Positions 26,382 through 35,315 of a stretch of DNA of 64,000 bases are shown here, piece by piece. The translations under genes and the position numbers were made by a program. The first letter of the stretch is position 1. The number at the start of each line of letters is the position of its first letter. Source of the stretch: Microvirga brassicacearum (GTDB lineage Bacteria > Pseudomonadota > Alphaproteobacteria > Rhizobiales > Beijerinckiaceae); the NCBI RefSeq assembly GCF_008757455.1, contig NZ_VCMV01000006.1, positions 124,001-188,000 of the forward strand, given 5' to 3'. The notes under the pieces were generated by a model. That model was given only the letters and a program-made list of their open reading frames with translations, made no database searches and was not told where the DNA came from.

Positions 26382-27716
26382 CTACCGGCCCACGACCTCC
26401 GCCAGGACATCGTCGAGGGCGGTGAGAAACAGATCGGCGTTGTCCTTCGAGAAGACGAGCGGCGGCCGGATCTTGAGAACATTGGCTGCCGGACCCGCCG
26501 CGCTGATGAGGACATGCCGGGCGCGAAGTCCGTTGACGATGCGCGCGGTTTCCTCCGTGGCCGGCTCCCGTGTGCGGCGATCCCGCACCAATTCGGCGCC
26601 GACGAACAGGCCGGCGGCGCGTATATCTCCGATAATGGGATATGTGTTCGCCAGGCTTTCAAGCCCGCCGCGCAGGTGCGCACCGACCTTCGCGGCGTTT
26701 TCGATCAACCCTTCGCTCTCGATGACATCGAGCACCGCCATGCCCACGGCCGCCGACACGGGATTGCCGCCGAAGGTGTTGAAGTATCGCAGGCGCTCGC
26801 CGAACGCCGCGAGGACTTCCGGGCGCGCAACCATGCCCGCCATGGGGTGGCCGTTGCCCATCGGCTTGCCGAGCGTGACCATGTCGGGAACGACACCGTG
26901 ACGCTGGAAGCCCCACCTGTGCGCGCCGGTGCGACCAAATCCAGGCTGCACCTCATCGGCGATGAAGAGCCCGCCCGCCTTGCGCATCACATCGATGGCC
27001 TCGGCGAGGAAACCCGGCGGATCCGTGAAGACGCCGTCGCTGGAGAAGATCGTGTCGACCAGCAGAGCCGCGGGCTTGATGCCGTTCGCCAGCATGTCGT
27101 CGATGGCCCGCCGCACATGACCGGCGAATGCAGCGCCGACATCCTGTCCTTCGCTCCGATACGCATCAGGCGCCGGCACCGTGCGGACGTGATTGCCGAG
27201 GATCATGGAACTGCCGAGGGAGGGCGACATCTCCGCGATGGCGTTCGTGACGCCGTGATAGGCGAATTGCGTGACGATGAAACCAGTGCCGCCCGTATGA
27301 GCTTTCGCCACACGAAACGCGAGATCGTTCGCCTCGCTGCCGGTGCAGGTGAACATGACGTGTTCGAGCTCCGGCGGAAAATATCCAAGCAGCCTCTCGG
27401 CATAATCAAGAACCGCCTCGTGCAGATAGCGCGTGTGGGTGTTCAGCACCGCCGCCTGTCGCGACAAGGCTGCGACCACATGCGGATGGCAATGCCCGAC
27501 TGACGCGACGTTGTTGTAAACGTCCAGATAGGCGCGGCCCTCCGGATCGTAGAGCCACACGCCTTCGCCGCGCGTGACGTGGACGGGATCGGCGTAGAAC
27601 AACCGATAGGCCGGACCGAGAAGCCGCCTGCGCCGCGCAATCATCTCCTGCTCGTGGGCCGGGACATTGGCCGCGTTGGCAGGGTCATAGGCATTGATCA
27701 TCGTCATGTTCGTCAC
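26382..27716 (-). CDS. Class III PLP enzyme, phospholyase-like (AGXT2L/5-phosphohydroxylysine lyase type)
   Basis: 444 residues. Fold-type I PLP enzyme with ASVGHCHPHVV, the phosphate loop CTGSEANDLAFRVAK, ADEVQPGFGRTG and the Schiff-base lysine in VTLGKPMGNGHPMAG. The KPMGNG form and the VYNNVASVGH start are characteristic of the AGXT2L group, which eliminates ammonia and phosphate from phosphoethanolamine or 5-phosphohydroxylysine rather than transaminating. It overlaps by ATGA (27713-27716) with a kinase of the hydroxylysine-kinase type, the same enzyme pair known from animal lysine metabolism. An ordinary aminotransferase function cannot be excluded from sequence alone. Confidence 0.85.
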   Translation of the reverse strand: MTNMTMINAYDPANAANVPAHEQEMIARRRRLLGPAYRLFYADPVHVTRGEGVWLYDPEGRAYLDVYNNVASVGHCHPHVVAALSRQAAVLNTHTRYLHEAVLDYAERLLGYFPPELEHVMFTCTGSEANDLAFRVAKAHTGGTGFIVTQFAYHGVTNAIAEMSPSLGSSMILGNHVRTVPAPDAYRSEGQDVGAAFAGHVRRAIDDMLANGIKPAALLVDTIFSSDGVFTDPPGFLAEAIDVMRKAGGLFIADEVQPGFGRTGAHRWGFQRHGVVPDMVTLGKPMGNGHPMAGMVARPEVLAAFGERLRYFNTFGGNPVSAAVGMAVLDVIESEGLIENAAKVGAHLRGGLESLANTYPIIGDIRAAGLFVGAELVRDRRTREPATEETARIVNGLRARHVLISAAGPAANVLKIRPPLVFSKDNADLFLTALDDVLAEVVGR

Positions 27717-28768
27717 TCCGCGTGGCAGGCTTGGCGCAGATAGGCCTGCGCGTCGGTCCGAGTCAGGGAATCAAACCGCTCAAGTCCGGCCCAGGCCTGT
27801 GGGTTGTTGCGCAGGATGTAAGCCTCGTTCTCGGGATGGCGCGCGGCACGCCACCCGGTGATTGCCACCGTCAGGACCATTCGGGTGGCGATCAGGTCGA
27901 ACAGGATTTCGAGCTCGATCGGTTCTAGCGGCAGGACGCTGTGGTAGGCGGCGATCAGATCGGCCATCGCCTCGAGCGGATGTCCTGTCGACGCCAATTG
28001 GTAGGCGGCGGCGACGGCGAGATTGTTGACGAGCGGAGCATGAACCATATCGCCGAAATCGATGATGCCGGCGATGCGGCTGTGCTCGCTGGTCGAGACC
28101 AGCACGTTGTGCGGGTTGAGATCGTTATGGATCACCTGAGCCCGCAGGCGCGGCAGCACGGGCAGCGCGTTGGTTTCGAAGTTGTCGAGAAAGCGCTCGG
28201 CCAGTGCCCGTTGCTCCCTGTCTTGTATATGCACGAGCAAATCGCGCACGCGGATTGCATGTTTCAAATCCCACATCAGCTCGTGGCCGGCCGCCGGATG
28301 AAAGAAGCCGCGCAATGCGAGGTCGAGCCGCGCTGCATCACGTCCCAGATTGCGTCTCAACATGGCGCTGGTCGGGACCCGGTATAGCGGTTCGCCTTGC
28401 AGGAACGACAGAACCCTGATTACGCGCGGTTCCTGGCCAGCACAGGTGAGCAGCCATTCGGCCGCTCCCGAGCGCGTCGGAATCACGCGCGGCACCGGCA
28501 GGCCGGGATCGACGGAGGCAATGTGCAGCAAGGCGCCGGTCTGGAAGTCGATCACCTGCCGGTCTTCGGCCGGGTTACTGACTTTCAGGACGTAATGCGT
28601 CTCGCCCACGCGAAGGTGGAAGTTGCGATCCCGCTCGCCGGCAAGTTCGCTGACGGCGGCGGTGAGTCCGAACACATCGCGAGCGATTTCTCCGACTTGT
28701 GGCATCGAGAGAACCGGCGATGCGGTGTCGAGAAGGGAAACGATGTCCGGGAGCTGAGTCGTCGTCAT
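27713..28768 (-). CDS. APH-family small-molecule kinase, hydroxylysine kinase-like
   Basis: 351 residues. Aminoglycoside-phosphotransferase fold. The nucleotide lysine is in HYVLKVSNPAEDRQ, the catalytic Brenner motif VIHNDLNPHNVLV supplies Asp and Asn, and the Mg site is GIIDFGDMVH. The N-terminal GERDRNFHLRVG loop and overall layout are those of the hydroxylysine kinase group (AGPHD1). The start at 28768 has GAGGA 9 nt upstream. It is translationally coupled to the phospholyase-like gene, giving the order phosphorylate then eliminate. Its promoter region carries the TGATGCATC motif. Substrate specificity is inferred from the pairing. Confidence 0.85.
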   Translation of the reverse strand: MTTTQLPDIVSLLDTASPVLSMPQVGEIARDVFGLTAAVSELAGERDRNFHLRVGETHYVLKVSNPAEDRQVIDFQTGALLHIASVDPGLPVPRVIPTRSGAAEWLLTCAGQEPRVIRVLSFLQGEPLYRVPTSAMLRRNLGRDAARLDLALRGFFHPAAGHELMWDLKHAIRVRDLLVHIQDREQRALAERFLDNFETNALPVLPRLRAQVIHNDLNPHNVLVSTSEHSRIAGIIDFGDMVHAPLVNNLAVAAAYQLASTGHPLEAMADLIAAYHSVLPLEPIELEILFDLIATRMVLTVAITGWRAARHPENEAYILRNNPQAWAGLERFDSLTRTDAQAYLRQACHAE

Positions 28769-28798
28769 GTAGGAGTTCCTCGGCGTTTCACAGAGATC

Positions 28799-28816
28799 AT
28801 GATGCATGATGCATCT
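28799..28816. promoter_or_regulatory. Overlapping TGATGCAT operator-like motif upstream of the kinase gene
   Basis: Two overlapping 9/10 matches to the palindrome TGATGCATCA (28800-28809 TGATGCATGA and 28807-28816 TGATGCATCT), starting 32 nt before the kinase start. The second shares the exact 9-mer TGATGCATC with the perfect palindrome at 40753. The position fits repression of the kinase-phospholyase unit, most plausibly by the nearby GntR/FCD regulator. Between here and the hydrolase stop at 28979 there is no gene. Confidence 0.5.
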
Positions 28817-28978
28817 TTTTTTCTCAAGATGAGTCGCCTTCTGTTTGCAGCGTGTTTCCCGGCAACGTGAGTTACCGGAAGATTATCGACGGAGTGGCGT
28901 CGACGAGGACCGCCTATGGGCGTGGATGAGCCGTCTCCCGCGCACGATCCTGCACCCAACCCGTTCCGTGCATCATGG

Positions 28979-30223
28979 CTAGCGATTGGCCCGCTCGGTC
29001 GCGCTGTGCAGCAGAACATTCAATCCGGGCAGCAGATCCTCCCGGGTTGCGAGCTCGTTGTTGTTGTGCGTGACGCCGCCCCTGCACGGAGTGAAGATCA
29101 TGGCCGTCGGACAAACGCGCGCCAGGAAATAGGCGTCGTGCCCGGCTTGGCTCGGCAGGTCACGGGTGCTGTATTCGAGCGCGTCCGCGTGACGACGAAC
29201 ACCGGCGATCATTGCGTCGTCGAAGATGCGACCGCCCCACTCCCAGCGCTCCAGTACCTTGCCGGTGCATCCGGCGCGTGCGGCCGCTTCGCCGACCGCG
29301 CGTTCGACGCGCTCGGCCATCACGGCAGCGGCCGCGGGATCGTCGTGGCGCACGTCGCAGACCGTTTGCGCCCAATCGGACAGGATGCCGGCCTTGTTTG
29401 GCCACGCAACGATGCGCGCCGCAGTCGCCTTGCCGCCCGCTGCGGCGTGTTCCCAGCCGAGGTCGTCGACAGCAACGAGCAGTCGCGCTGCAGCCACCAA
29501 TGCATTGCGGCGGCGCTCCATGGGCCATGGCCCCGCATGCGCCGTCTCGCCCTTGAATTCGACGATGAAGCCGTGCGAGCTGTAGGCATGCGTCACGACG
29601 CCAACCTGCACCTTCTCGGCATCGAGGATCGGACCCTGTTCGATATGCAGCTCGAAATAGGCATCGAGATCGCGGCCGCCAACCGGAGCATCCCCGAGAT
29701 AGCCGATGCGGCGAAGTTCGTCGCCAAAGGTCGCGCCGTCGTCGCTCGGGCGCTGATGCACCCAATCGAGATCATACGCGCCGGCAAAACAGCCGGAGGC
29801 CGTCATGGGCGGAGAAAAGCGCGCACCTTCCTCATTCGTCCAGTTGACGATTTCAATCGGCCGGCGCGTCTGGTGCCCGAGATCGTTCAAGGTCCGCACC
29901 ACTTCGAGCGCGCCCATGACGCCAAGGATTCCATCGAACCGCCCGCCATTCGCCTGCGTGTCGAGATGGCTTCCCATCAACACCGGAGGCAACGTGTCGT
30001 CCAGCCCTGCACGGCGCGCGAAAATGTTGCCGGCCTGATCGACCGTGACCGTCAGCCCGGCTTCGCGGCACCATTGCACGAACACATCGCGAATCGTCTT
30101 GTCGGCATCGCTTAAGGCAAGCCGTGACAGCCCACCCTCGCGACCCCGGCCGATCTCGGCCGATTTCTCGATCGTCGTCCAGAACCGTTCGATGTTGACC
30201 TGGTTGGAGGAGGAGAAAGCCAT
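28979..30223 (-). CDS. Zn-dependent M20 hydrolase, N-carbamoyl-L-amino-acid hydrolase / allantoate amidohydrolase type
   Basis: 414 residues. Cleaves N-carbamoyl or ureido groups. The family motifs are GSHLDTQANGGRFDG (metal His and Asp), VNWTNEEGARFSPP (metal and catalytic Glu), ELHIEQGP, and the C-terminal MIFTPCRGGVTHN. The start at 30223 (MAFSSSN) fits the family length. An ATG at 30268 that overlaps the regulator stop as ATGA is an alternative and would add 15 residues. It is the last gene of the long minus-strand unit running from 40420. Its true substrate may be another N-substituted amino acid. Confidence 0.88.
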   Translation of the reverse strand: MAFSSSNQVNIERFWTTIEKSAEIGRGREGGLSRLALSDADKTIRDVFVQWCREAGLTVTVDQAGNIFARRAGLDDTLPPVLMGSHLDTQANGGRFDGILGVMGALEVVRTLNDLGHQTRRPIEIVNWTNEEGARFSPPMTASGCFAGAYDLDWVHQRPSDDGATFGDELRRIGYLGDAPVGGRDLDAYFELHIEQGPILDAEKVQVGVVTHAYSSHGFIVEFKGETAHAGPWPMERRRNALVAAARLLVAVDDLGWEHAAAGGKATAARIVAWPNKAGILSDWAQTVCDVRHDDPAAAAVMAERVERAVGEAAARAGCTGKVLERWEWGGRIFDDAMIAGVRRHADALEYSTRDLPSQAGHDAYFLARVCPTAMIFTPCRGGVTHNNNELATREDLLPGLNVLLHSATERANR

Positions 30224-30264
30224 GACGTGGAGAAATCCTTTATGGACCTGGAGCGGTCGTTCGC

Positions 30265-30936
30265 TCAAGGCGTATCGCTGAGCAGAATCTTGCTGTTGAG
30301 AATGACGCCGCCACCGCTGAGAATGTCCTCGCGAATGGTGTTTTTGGCCGCGACGGGATCGTGTCGCCGGATCGCGTCCATCACATCGTAATGGTGCTCG
30401 ATCATGGTCCTGCCGCCAACCTCGTAGGCCGCCGCAATCACGGGGCCCATCTGAAGCCAGAGGTTTTGCAATATGCCGCGCAAAATGGGCATTGCCGCGA
30501 TATTGGCGAGTTCGAAGTGGAAGATCTGGTTGATTTCCGTGGCGCGCGCGAACTCGTTTCGGGCGAGTGCCTGCTCGTTATCTTCGATCAGCCTCTCCAG
30601 CCGCTCGATATCCGAAGGCTTCGCGTTGGCGGCGGCACGCTCGGCTGCCAACCCTTCGAGTTTCAGGCGGATCATGCGGATTTCGAGATAGCGATCCTGA
30701 TGCAGAACCGGCACGCGAATGTCGCGCGGGCTCTTCAACAACAGCGCACCCTCGTGCACGAGACGGAGAATGGCGTCGCGCACGGGCGTGACGCTGGTGC
30801 CCATCTCCTGCGCGAGATCGCGGATCTTGAGACGCTCGCCCGGTTTCAGCGCCCCTTTGATCAGGGCCTCGGCGATGTGCTGATAGACAACCTCGCCGAG
30901 GTTGTTGTGGTCGATGGTTTTGAACTCAAAATCCAC
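30265..30936 (-). CDS. GntR-family regulator, FadR subfamily (FCD domain)
   Basis: 223 residues. An N-terminal winged HTH (YQHIAEALIKGALKPGERLK, LAQEMGTSVTPVRDAILRL) is followed by an all-helical FCD ligand domain (EIRMIRLKLEGLAAERAAAN; metal-binding-type His residues in FHFELANIA and HHYDVMDAI). The GTG at 30936 is favoured by GGGA upstream. A TTG at 30951 is possible. It lies inside the catabolic unit between the aldehyde dehydrogenase and the carbamoylase-type gene, so it is very likely the local regulator. The TGATGCATC motifs at about 28807 and 40753 are candidate operators. Confidence 0.92.
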   Translation of the reverse strand: MDFEFKTIDHNNLGEVVYQHIAEALIKGALKPGERLKIRDLAQEMGTSVTPVRDAILRLVHEGALLLKSPRDIRVPVLHQDRYLEIRMIRLKLEGLAAERAAANAKPSDIERLERLIEDNEQALARNEFARATEINQIFHFELANIAAMPILRGILQNLWLQMGPVIAAAYEVGGRTMIEHHYDVMDAIRRHDPVAAKNTIREDILSGGGVILNSKILLSDTP

Positions 30937-30993
30937 GACACCATCCCGCAAACGTTGACATCGCTCCTACCTTTCGAAAGACCGCGGCCGCCC

Positions 30994-31030
30994 GAAGGGT
31001 CGGGATCCGTCGACCGGTTCCCGACCCTTC
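30994..31030 (-). terminator. Strong hairpin between the aldehyde dehydrogenase and GntR genes
   Basis: A perfect 12-bp inverted repeat (30994-31005 GAAGGGTCGGGA with 31019-31030 TCCCGACCCTTC) and a 13-nt loop, beginning 6 nt after the aldehyde dehydrogenase stop on the minus strand. No T-run follows directly, so it may reduce rather than stop expression of the regulator and hydrolase, or it may protect the upstream mRNA. Confidence 0.65.
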
Positions 31031-31036
31031 CTGGCT

Positions 31037-32467
31037 TTACGCGGCCTGATAGCCGAACATCGATTTGACCTCGAGGAAGTCCTCGAAGCCGAACTTGCCC
31101 CATTCGCGCCCGTTGCCGGATTGCTTGTAGCCGCCGAAGGCGCCGGCGAGATCACCCGACGCGCCGTTGATATGCACCATGCCGGCACGGATCTGGCGCG
31201 CAACCGAGCGCGCATGATCGAGATTACCCGCGGTGACATAGCTCGAGAGGCCATAGATCGTGTCGTTGGCGATGGCGATCGCTTCCTCCTCGCTGCTGTA
31301 AGGCAGGATCGCGAGGACAGGTCCGAAAACTTCCTCGCGCGCGATCGTCATGTCGTTGCGCACATCGGCGAAGATGGTCGGGCGGATGTAGTAGCCGCGA
31401 TTGAGGTTCTCCGGACGACCCGGGCCGCCGGCGACGAGACGCGCGCCTTCGGCAACGCCCGCCTCGATCAGCGCCTGGATCTTGTCGAACTGAACCTTGC
31501 TCACCACCGGGCCGATGGTGGTGGTCGCCGCGCGAGGATCGCCGACCACGGTCTGCTCGGCCACTTTCCGGGCAATCTCGATCACCTCTTCCTGCCGGTC
31601 GGCCGGGACCAGCATGCGCGTCGGTGCATTGCAGGACTGGCCGCTATTGCTGAAGCACTGGCGCGTGCCGTGGGTGATGGCGCGAAGGAAATCCGCATCG
31701 GCAAGAATGATGTTGGGTGATTTTCCGCCGAGTTCCTGCGACACGCGCTTGACCGTATCGGCTGCGGCGCGTGCCACCGCGATGCCGGCGCGGGTCGAGC
31801 CGGTGAACGACACCATGTCGATATCGGGATGCGTGGACAATGCCTGGCCGACCGAGGGGCCATCGCCATTGACCATGTTGTAGACGCCTGCCGGAACGCC
31901 GGCTTCGTGGATGATCTGGGTGAACAGCAATCCCGACATCGGCGCCACTTCGCTCGGCTTCAGCACCATGGTGCAGCCGGTGGCCAGCGCCGGGCCGACC
32001 TTGCAGGTGATCTGGTTCATCGGCCAGTTCCACGGCGTGATGAAGCCGCACACACCGATCGGCTCACGTGTGATCAGCGTGTTGTTGACCACCTCGTCGA
32101 ACTCGTAGGTCTTGAGCACCTCGAGAACCTGGGACAGGTGCCCGAGCCCCGCTCCCACCTGAGCTTGCTTGGCAAATTCCAGCGGCGCGCCCATCTCGTC
32201 GGAGATCGCCGCCGCCATCTCGTCGGCGTATTTCTTGTAGGTCGCGATGACGCTTTCCAGAAGCTGCACCCGTTCCTTGCGGCTGGTGCGGGAGAAGGAA
32301 CCGAACGCACGCTTGGCGGCGGCCACCGCCTTGTCCACATCCGCCTTCTCGCCCATGGCGATGCGCGCATAGGCTTCCTCGGTCGCCGGGTTGATCACCT
32401 CGAGCGTCGCGCTTCCCACCGGAGAAACCCACGATCCGTCGATGTAGAACTGGAGAGCCTGTTTCAT
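31037..32467 (-). CDS. NAD(P)-dependent aldehyde dehydrogenase
   Basis: 476 residues, full ALDH superfamily length. Catalytic Cys is in [14 protein letters not shown], general-base Glu in [11 protein letters not shown], cofactor fold in [13 protein letters not shown] and SFTGSTRAG. The ribosome site AAGGGA is 9 nt upstream. It sits 33 nt after the deacetylase-like gene in the long catabolic unit and would oxidise the aldehyde made by the TPP enzyme or an amine-converting enzyme. Substrate not predictable. It differs clearly from the second ALDH at 40958. Confidence 0.93.
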   Translation of the reverse strand: MKQALQFYIDGSWVSPVGSATLEVINPATEEAYARIAMGEKADVDKAVAAAKRAFGSFSRTSRKERVQLLESVIATYKKYADEMAAAISDEMGAPLEFAKQAQVGAGLGHLSQVLEVLKTYEFDEVVNNTLITREPIGVCGFITPWNWPMNQITCKVGPALATGCTMVLKPSEVAPMSGLLFTQIIHEAGVPAGVYNMVNGDGPSVGQALSTHPDIDMVSFTGSTRAGIAVARAAADTVKRVSQELGGKSPNIILADADFLRAITHGTRQCFSNSGQSCNAPTRMLVPADRQEEVIEIARKVAEQTVVGDPRAATTTIGPVVSKVQFDKIQALIEAGVAEGARLVAGGPGRPENLNRGYYIRPTIFADVRNDMTIAREEVFGPVLAILPYSSEEEAIAIANDTIYGLSSYVTAGNLDHARSVARQIRAGMVHINGASGDLAGAFGGYKQSGNGREWGKFGFEDFLEVKSMFGYQAA

Positions 32468-32500
32468 TGCCTGATCCCTTCCGAACTGAAAATACGTCGT

Positions 32501-33565
32501 CTACTTGCCATAAGGTGCTTCGGTTTCGCGAAGCCCGTCAAGGAACTGTGCGAGACAATCGCCGATCACCGAGATCTGATAGCCGCCTTCCTGCACGACG
32601 ACCGTCGGCAGGCCGATCGCGCGGATTCTTTCACCGATGCCGCGAAAGCCCTCGGTCGAGACGTCGAGCAAGCCAATCGGGTCCTCGCGATGGCTGTCAT
32701 AGCCGAGGGCGACGACGAGCGCCTCCGCGCCGAAAGCGCGGACTTTCTCCAGGGCCCTGTCGACCGCCGCGTGGAACGCGGCATCGTTCGCCTTGGGCGC
32801 GAGCGGGATGTTGGTGTTGTAACCCTCTCCCTCACCATGGCCGTGCTCGTCGGCATAGCCGATGTAATAAGGATAGTAGGAATTGGGATCGACATGGACC
32901 GAGACGGTGAGCACGTCGGCGCGGCGGTAGAAGATTTCCTGCGTCCCGTCGCCGTGATGCGCGTCCACGTCGAGCACCGCGACCTTGCGATAGCGGCCGC
33001 GCAACCGCTGGGCGGCGATGGCCGAATTGTTGAGATAGCAGAAGCCCGTGGCGCGGTCGGTTCGGGCGTGGTGGCCTGACGGGCGGCACAGCGCATAAGC
33101 GGCGCCTGCACCCCCGATCACCGCATCGGCGGCGGCAACCGCCGAGTGACTGGATCTCAGGGCGGAGGTCCACGTCTTCGGTCCGATCGGCACCGCCATG
33201 TCGCCGAGATAATAGCCCGCCTGGGCGACGATCGAGGTCGAGCGACATGCCGGCCGGCTCTGCCATTCCGGGCGCCCGTTCCAATAGGGCGAGACATTGG
33301 GCAGGACTTCCGGCCCGGCCTCGGGAACAGCCCGCCAGCGCTCATACGCGCTTTCGAGAAAATCCAGATAAGGCTGCGTGTGGATGGTCAGCGCCGGCTC
33401 GACGCCATAATCGGCGGGCTTTTCCGGCGCGATCCCGCGCTTGGCGAGCGCACCCAGCAGCGCTTCGGTGCGGCTCGGCAAGTCTTTCGGGTCGCGGATG
33501 CGGCCCACCTGCATGAATTGCTGGGGGTCGTGCAGGCTTTGGTCGGGGTGAAAGAACGCTCGCAT
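32501..33565 (-). CDS. Histone-deacetylase-family amidohydrolase, acetylpolyamine deacetylase-like
   Basis: 354 residues. Zn-dependent deacetylase. The tandem His is in CRPSGHHARTD, metal Asp and His in VAVLDVDAHHGDGTQ, third ligand Asp in ALGYDSHRED, and the catalytic Tyr in VVQEGGY. The N-terminal MRAFFHPDQSLHDP and the loop YPYYIGYADEHGHGEG resemble acetylpolyamine amidohydrolases rather than histone-type enzymes. Operon context (peptide-type importer, TPP enzyme, aldehyde dehydrogenase) argues for a catabolic role on an N-acetylated amino compound. Acetyl-lysine derivatives are an alternative substrate. Confidence 0.9.
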   Translation of the reverse strand: MRAFFHPDQSLHDPQQFMQVGRIRDPKDLPSRTEALLGALAKRGIAPEKPADYGVEPALTIHTQPYLDFLESAYERWRAVPEAGPEVLPNVSPYWNGRPEWQSRPACRSTSIVAQAGYYLGDMAVPIGPKTWTSALRSSHSAVAAADAVIGGAGAAYALCRPSGHHARTDRATGFCYLNNSAIAAQRLRGRYRKVAVLDVDAHHGDGTQEIFYRRADVLTVSVHVDPNSYYPYYIGYADEHGHGEGEGYNTNIPLAPKANDAAFHAAVDRALEKVRAFGAEALVVALGYDSHREDPIGLLDVSTEGFRGIGERIRAIGLPTVVVQEGGYQISVIGDCLAQFLDGLRETEAPYGK

Positions 33566-33595
33566 CGAGCCTTGCTCCTCTTTCGGGTTCTTGAT

Positions 33596-35293
33596 TTACG
33601 CGACCGCTCTCGCGAGCGCGGCATCGCGCACCGCCGTGAGCGTCGTGTCGGGCGTGATTCCGTTTGGATCGTACTGCACTTCGATCAAAGCCGGCATCGA
33701 TTCGCGCTGCGCGAAGGCAAGCGCCCGCTCATATGCGGGTGTGAAGTCTTCGGTGCGCACCACCGTCTCGCCGTGTCCGCCATAGGCGCGCACGAGCGCC
33801 GCGAAATCCGGATTGGTCAGCGACAGGCCGAAGACGCGGGCAGGATATTCACGCTCCTGGTGCTGCCGGATCGTGCCCCACATGCCGTTATTGAACACCA
33901 GAATGACGATGCCGAGCTTGTTCTGGGCTGCCGTTCCGAGTTCCTGCATGGTCATCTGGAAGCATCCGTCGCCCGCATAGCAGATCACCGTGCGCTCGGG
34001 GAAAGCGAGCTTCGCCGCGATGGCCGCCGGCAGACCATAGCCCATCGCGCCGCATACCGGGGAAGCCTGCGTGCCGGGCCCCGAGAACTGGAGAAAACGG
34101 TGTGGAAACAGCGCGAAGTTGCCGGCACCGAGCGTGATGCAAGCATCCTGCGGCAGCGTCTGACGCAAGGAGGCCGAGATCTCCGCGAGGTTTGTCTCGC
34201 CGGGCATGGGTCCTGGTTTCAGCGTTGCCTGGTATTCTCCGTTGGCGGCCTTCGCGGCACCGGCCCAGCGTGGTCTCGCCGTCGGCGACAGCGTCGCGAC
34301 CGCCGCGGCGAAACCCGTCGGATCCGCCACCATCGCGAGCTCCGATCGGTAGACCCGCCCGAGTTCGTTCGGATCCGCATGGACATGCACCAGCCGCTGC
34401 CGCGGCAACGGGCTGGTGACATGGACATAGCCTTCGGTCGTCGGCTCGTCGAGACGCGTGCACACGGCGAGGAGAAGATCCGCATCCTCCATGCGGCGCG
34501 CAAGCTTGGGGTCCATGCCGTAGCCGATATGGCCGGCAAAATTCGGGTGGCGATTGTCGAAGCATTCCAGACGGCGCCAAGCGACGCCGACCGGCAGATC
34601 GTAGCGCTCGGCAAAGCCGCGTACCTTTGCCAGCGCGTCGTCGTTCCAGCCGGATCCACCGACGATCATGAACGGGCGCTCGGCTTCCTCGAGGAGCGAC
34701 GCGAGTTTCTCGATCTCCGCTGGCGCAGGATGCGGGTGAGCCCGCGGGCCTGGCGGTACATCAGACACATCGGCCTTGCCCCAGAGCGTGTCTTCCGGAA
34801 GCGCCAGCACCACCGGACCCGGACGCCCGCTGCGCGCGACCTGGAAGGCCCGCGCGACGAATTCGGGAATTCGGTCGGTGCGGTCGATGCTGGCGACCCA
34901 CTTTGCCATTGGACCGAACATCTGCCGGTAATCGACCTCCTGGAAACAGTCGCGCTCGACCGTGTCCGAGCCGATCTGTCCGACGAACAGGATCATCGGC
35001 GTGCCGTCCTGATAGGCGGTGTGAACACCGATGCTGGCATTGGTCGCGCCCGGCCCGCGCGTGACGAAACAGATTCCGGTTTCTCCGGTGAGCTTGCCAT
35101 GGGCTTCCGCCGCATAGGCGGCGCCGCCCTCCTGCCGGAATGACACGGTGGCGATCTCGTCGCGATGCGCGTAGAGCGAGTCGATGCAAGGCAGGAAGCT
35201 CTCGCCCGCCACCATGAAGACCCGCCGCACGCCGTTCAGCATGAGATGGCGGACAAGGATCTCGCCACCGGGCCGCATAGGCGATTCAATCAT
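33596..35293 (-). CDS. Thiamine-diphosphate-dependent enzyme (acetolactate synthase/benzoylformate decarboxylase superfamily)
   Basis: 565 residues in the three-domain ThDP layout. The N-terminal PYR domain has the catalytic Glu in SFRQEGGAAYAAEAHGK and VTRGPGATNASIGVH. The middle domain follows, then the PP domain with GDGCFQMTMQELGT and a downstream NN (VFNNGMWG) that bind Mg-ThDP. AAGGAGA precedes the ATG. It probably decarboxylates or cleaves a 2-oxo acid, and the adjacent ALDH could oxidise the aldehyde. It is not a housekeeping acetolactate synthase: no small subunit gene is near and the context is catabolic. Confidence 0.9.
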   Translation of the reverse strand: MIESPMRPGGEILVRHLMLNGVRRVFMVAGESFLPCIDSLYAHRDEIATVSFRQEGGAAYAAEAHGKLTGETGICFVTRGPGATNASIGVHTAYQDGTPMILFVGQIGSDTVERDCFQEVDYRQMFGPMAKWVASIDRTDRIPEFVARAFQVARSGRPGPVVLALPEDTLWGKADVSDVPPGPRAHPHPAPAEIEKLASLLEEAERPFMIVGGSGWNDDALAKVRGFAERYDLPVGVAWRRLECFDNRHPNFAGHIGYGMDPKLARRMEDADLLLAVCTRLDEPTTEGYVHVTSPLPRQRLVHVHADPNELGRVYRSELAMVADPTGFAAAVATLSPTARPRWAGAAKAANGEYQATLKPGPMPGETNLAEISASLRQTLPQDACITLGAGNFALFPHRFLQFSGPGTQASPVCGAMGYGLPAAIAAKLAFPERTVICYAGDGCFQMTMQELGTAAQNKLGIVILVFNNGMWGTIRQHQEREYPARVFGLSLTNPDFAALVRAYGGHGETVVRTEDFTPAYERALAFAQRESMPALIEVQYDPNGITPDTTLTAVRDAALARAVA

Positions 35294-35315
35294 CGTACTC
35301 TCCTTCGAGGGGTCG

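Noticed and set aside
33146-35143. Plus-strand open frame of 665 codons
   Set aside because: Antisense to the deacetylase and TPP genes. Arg/Asp/His-rich without domain motifs, a typical mirror frame in GC-rich DNA.
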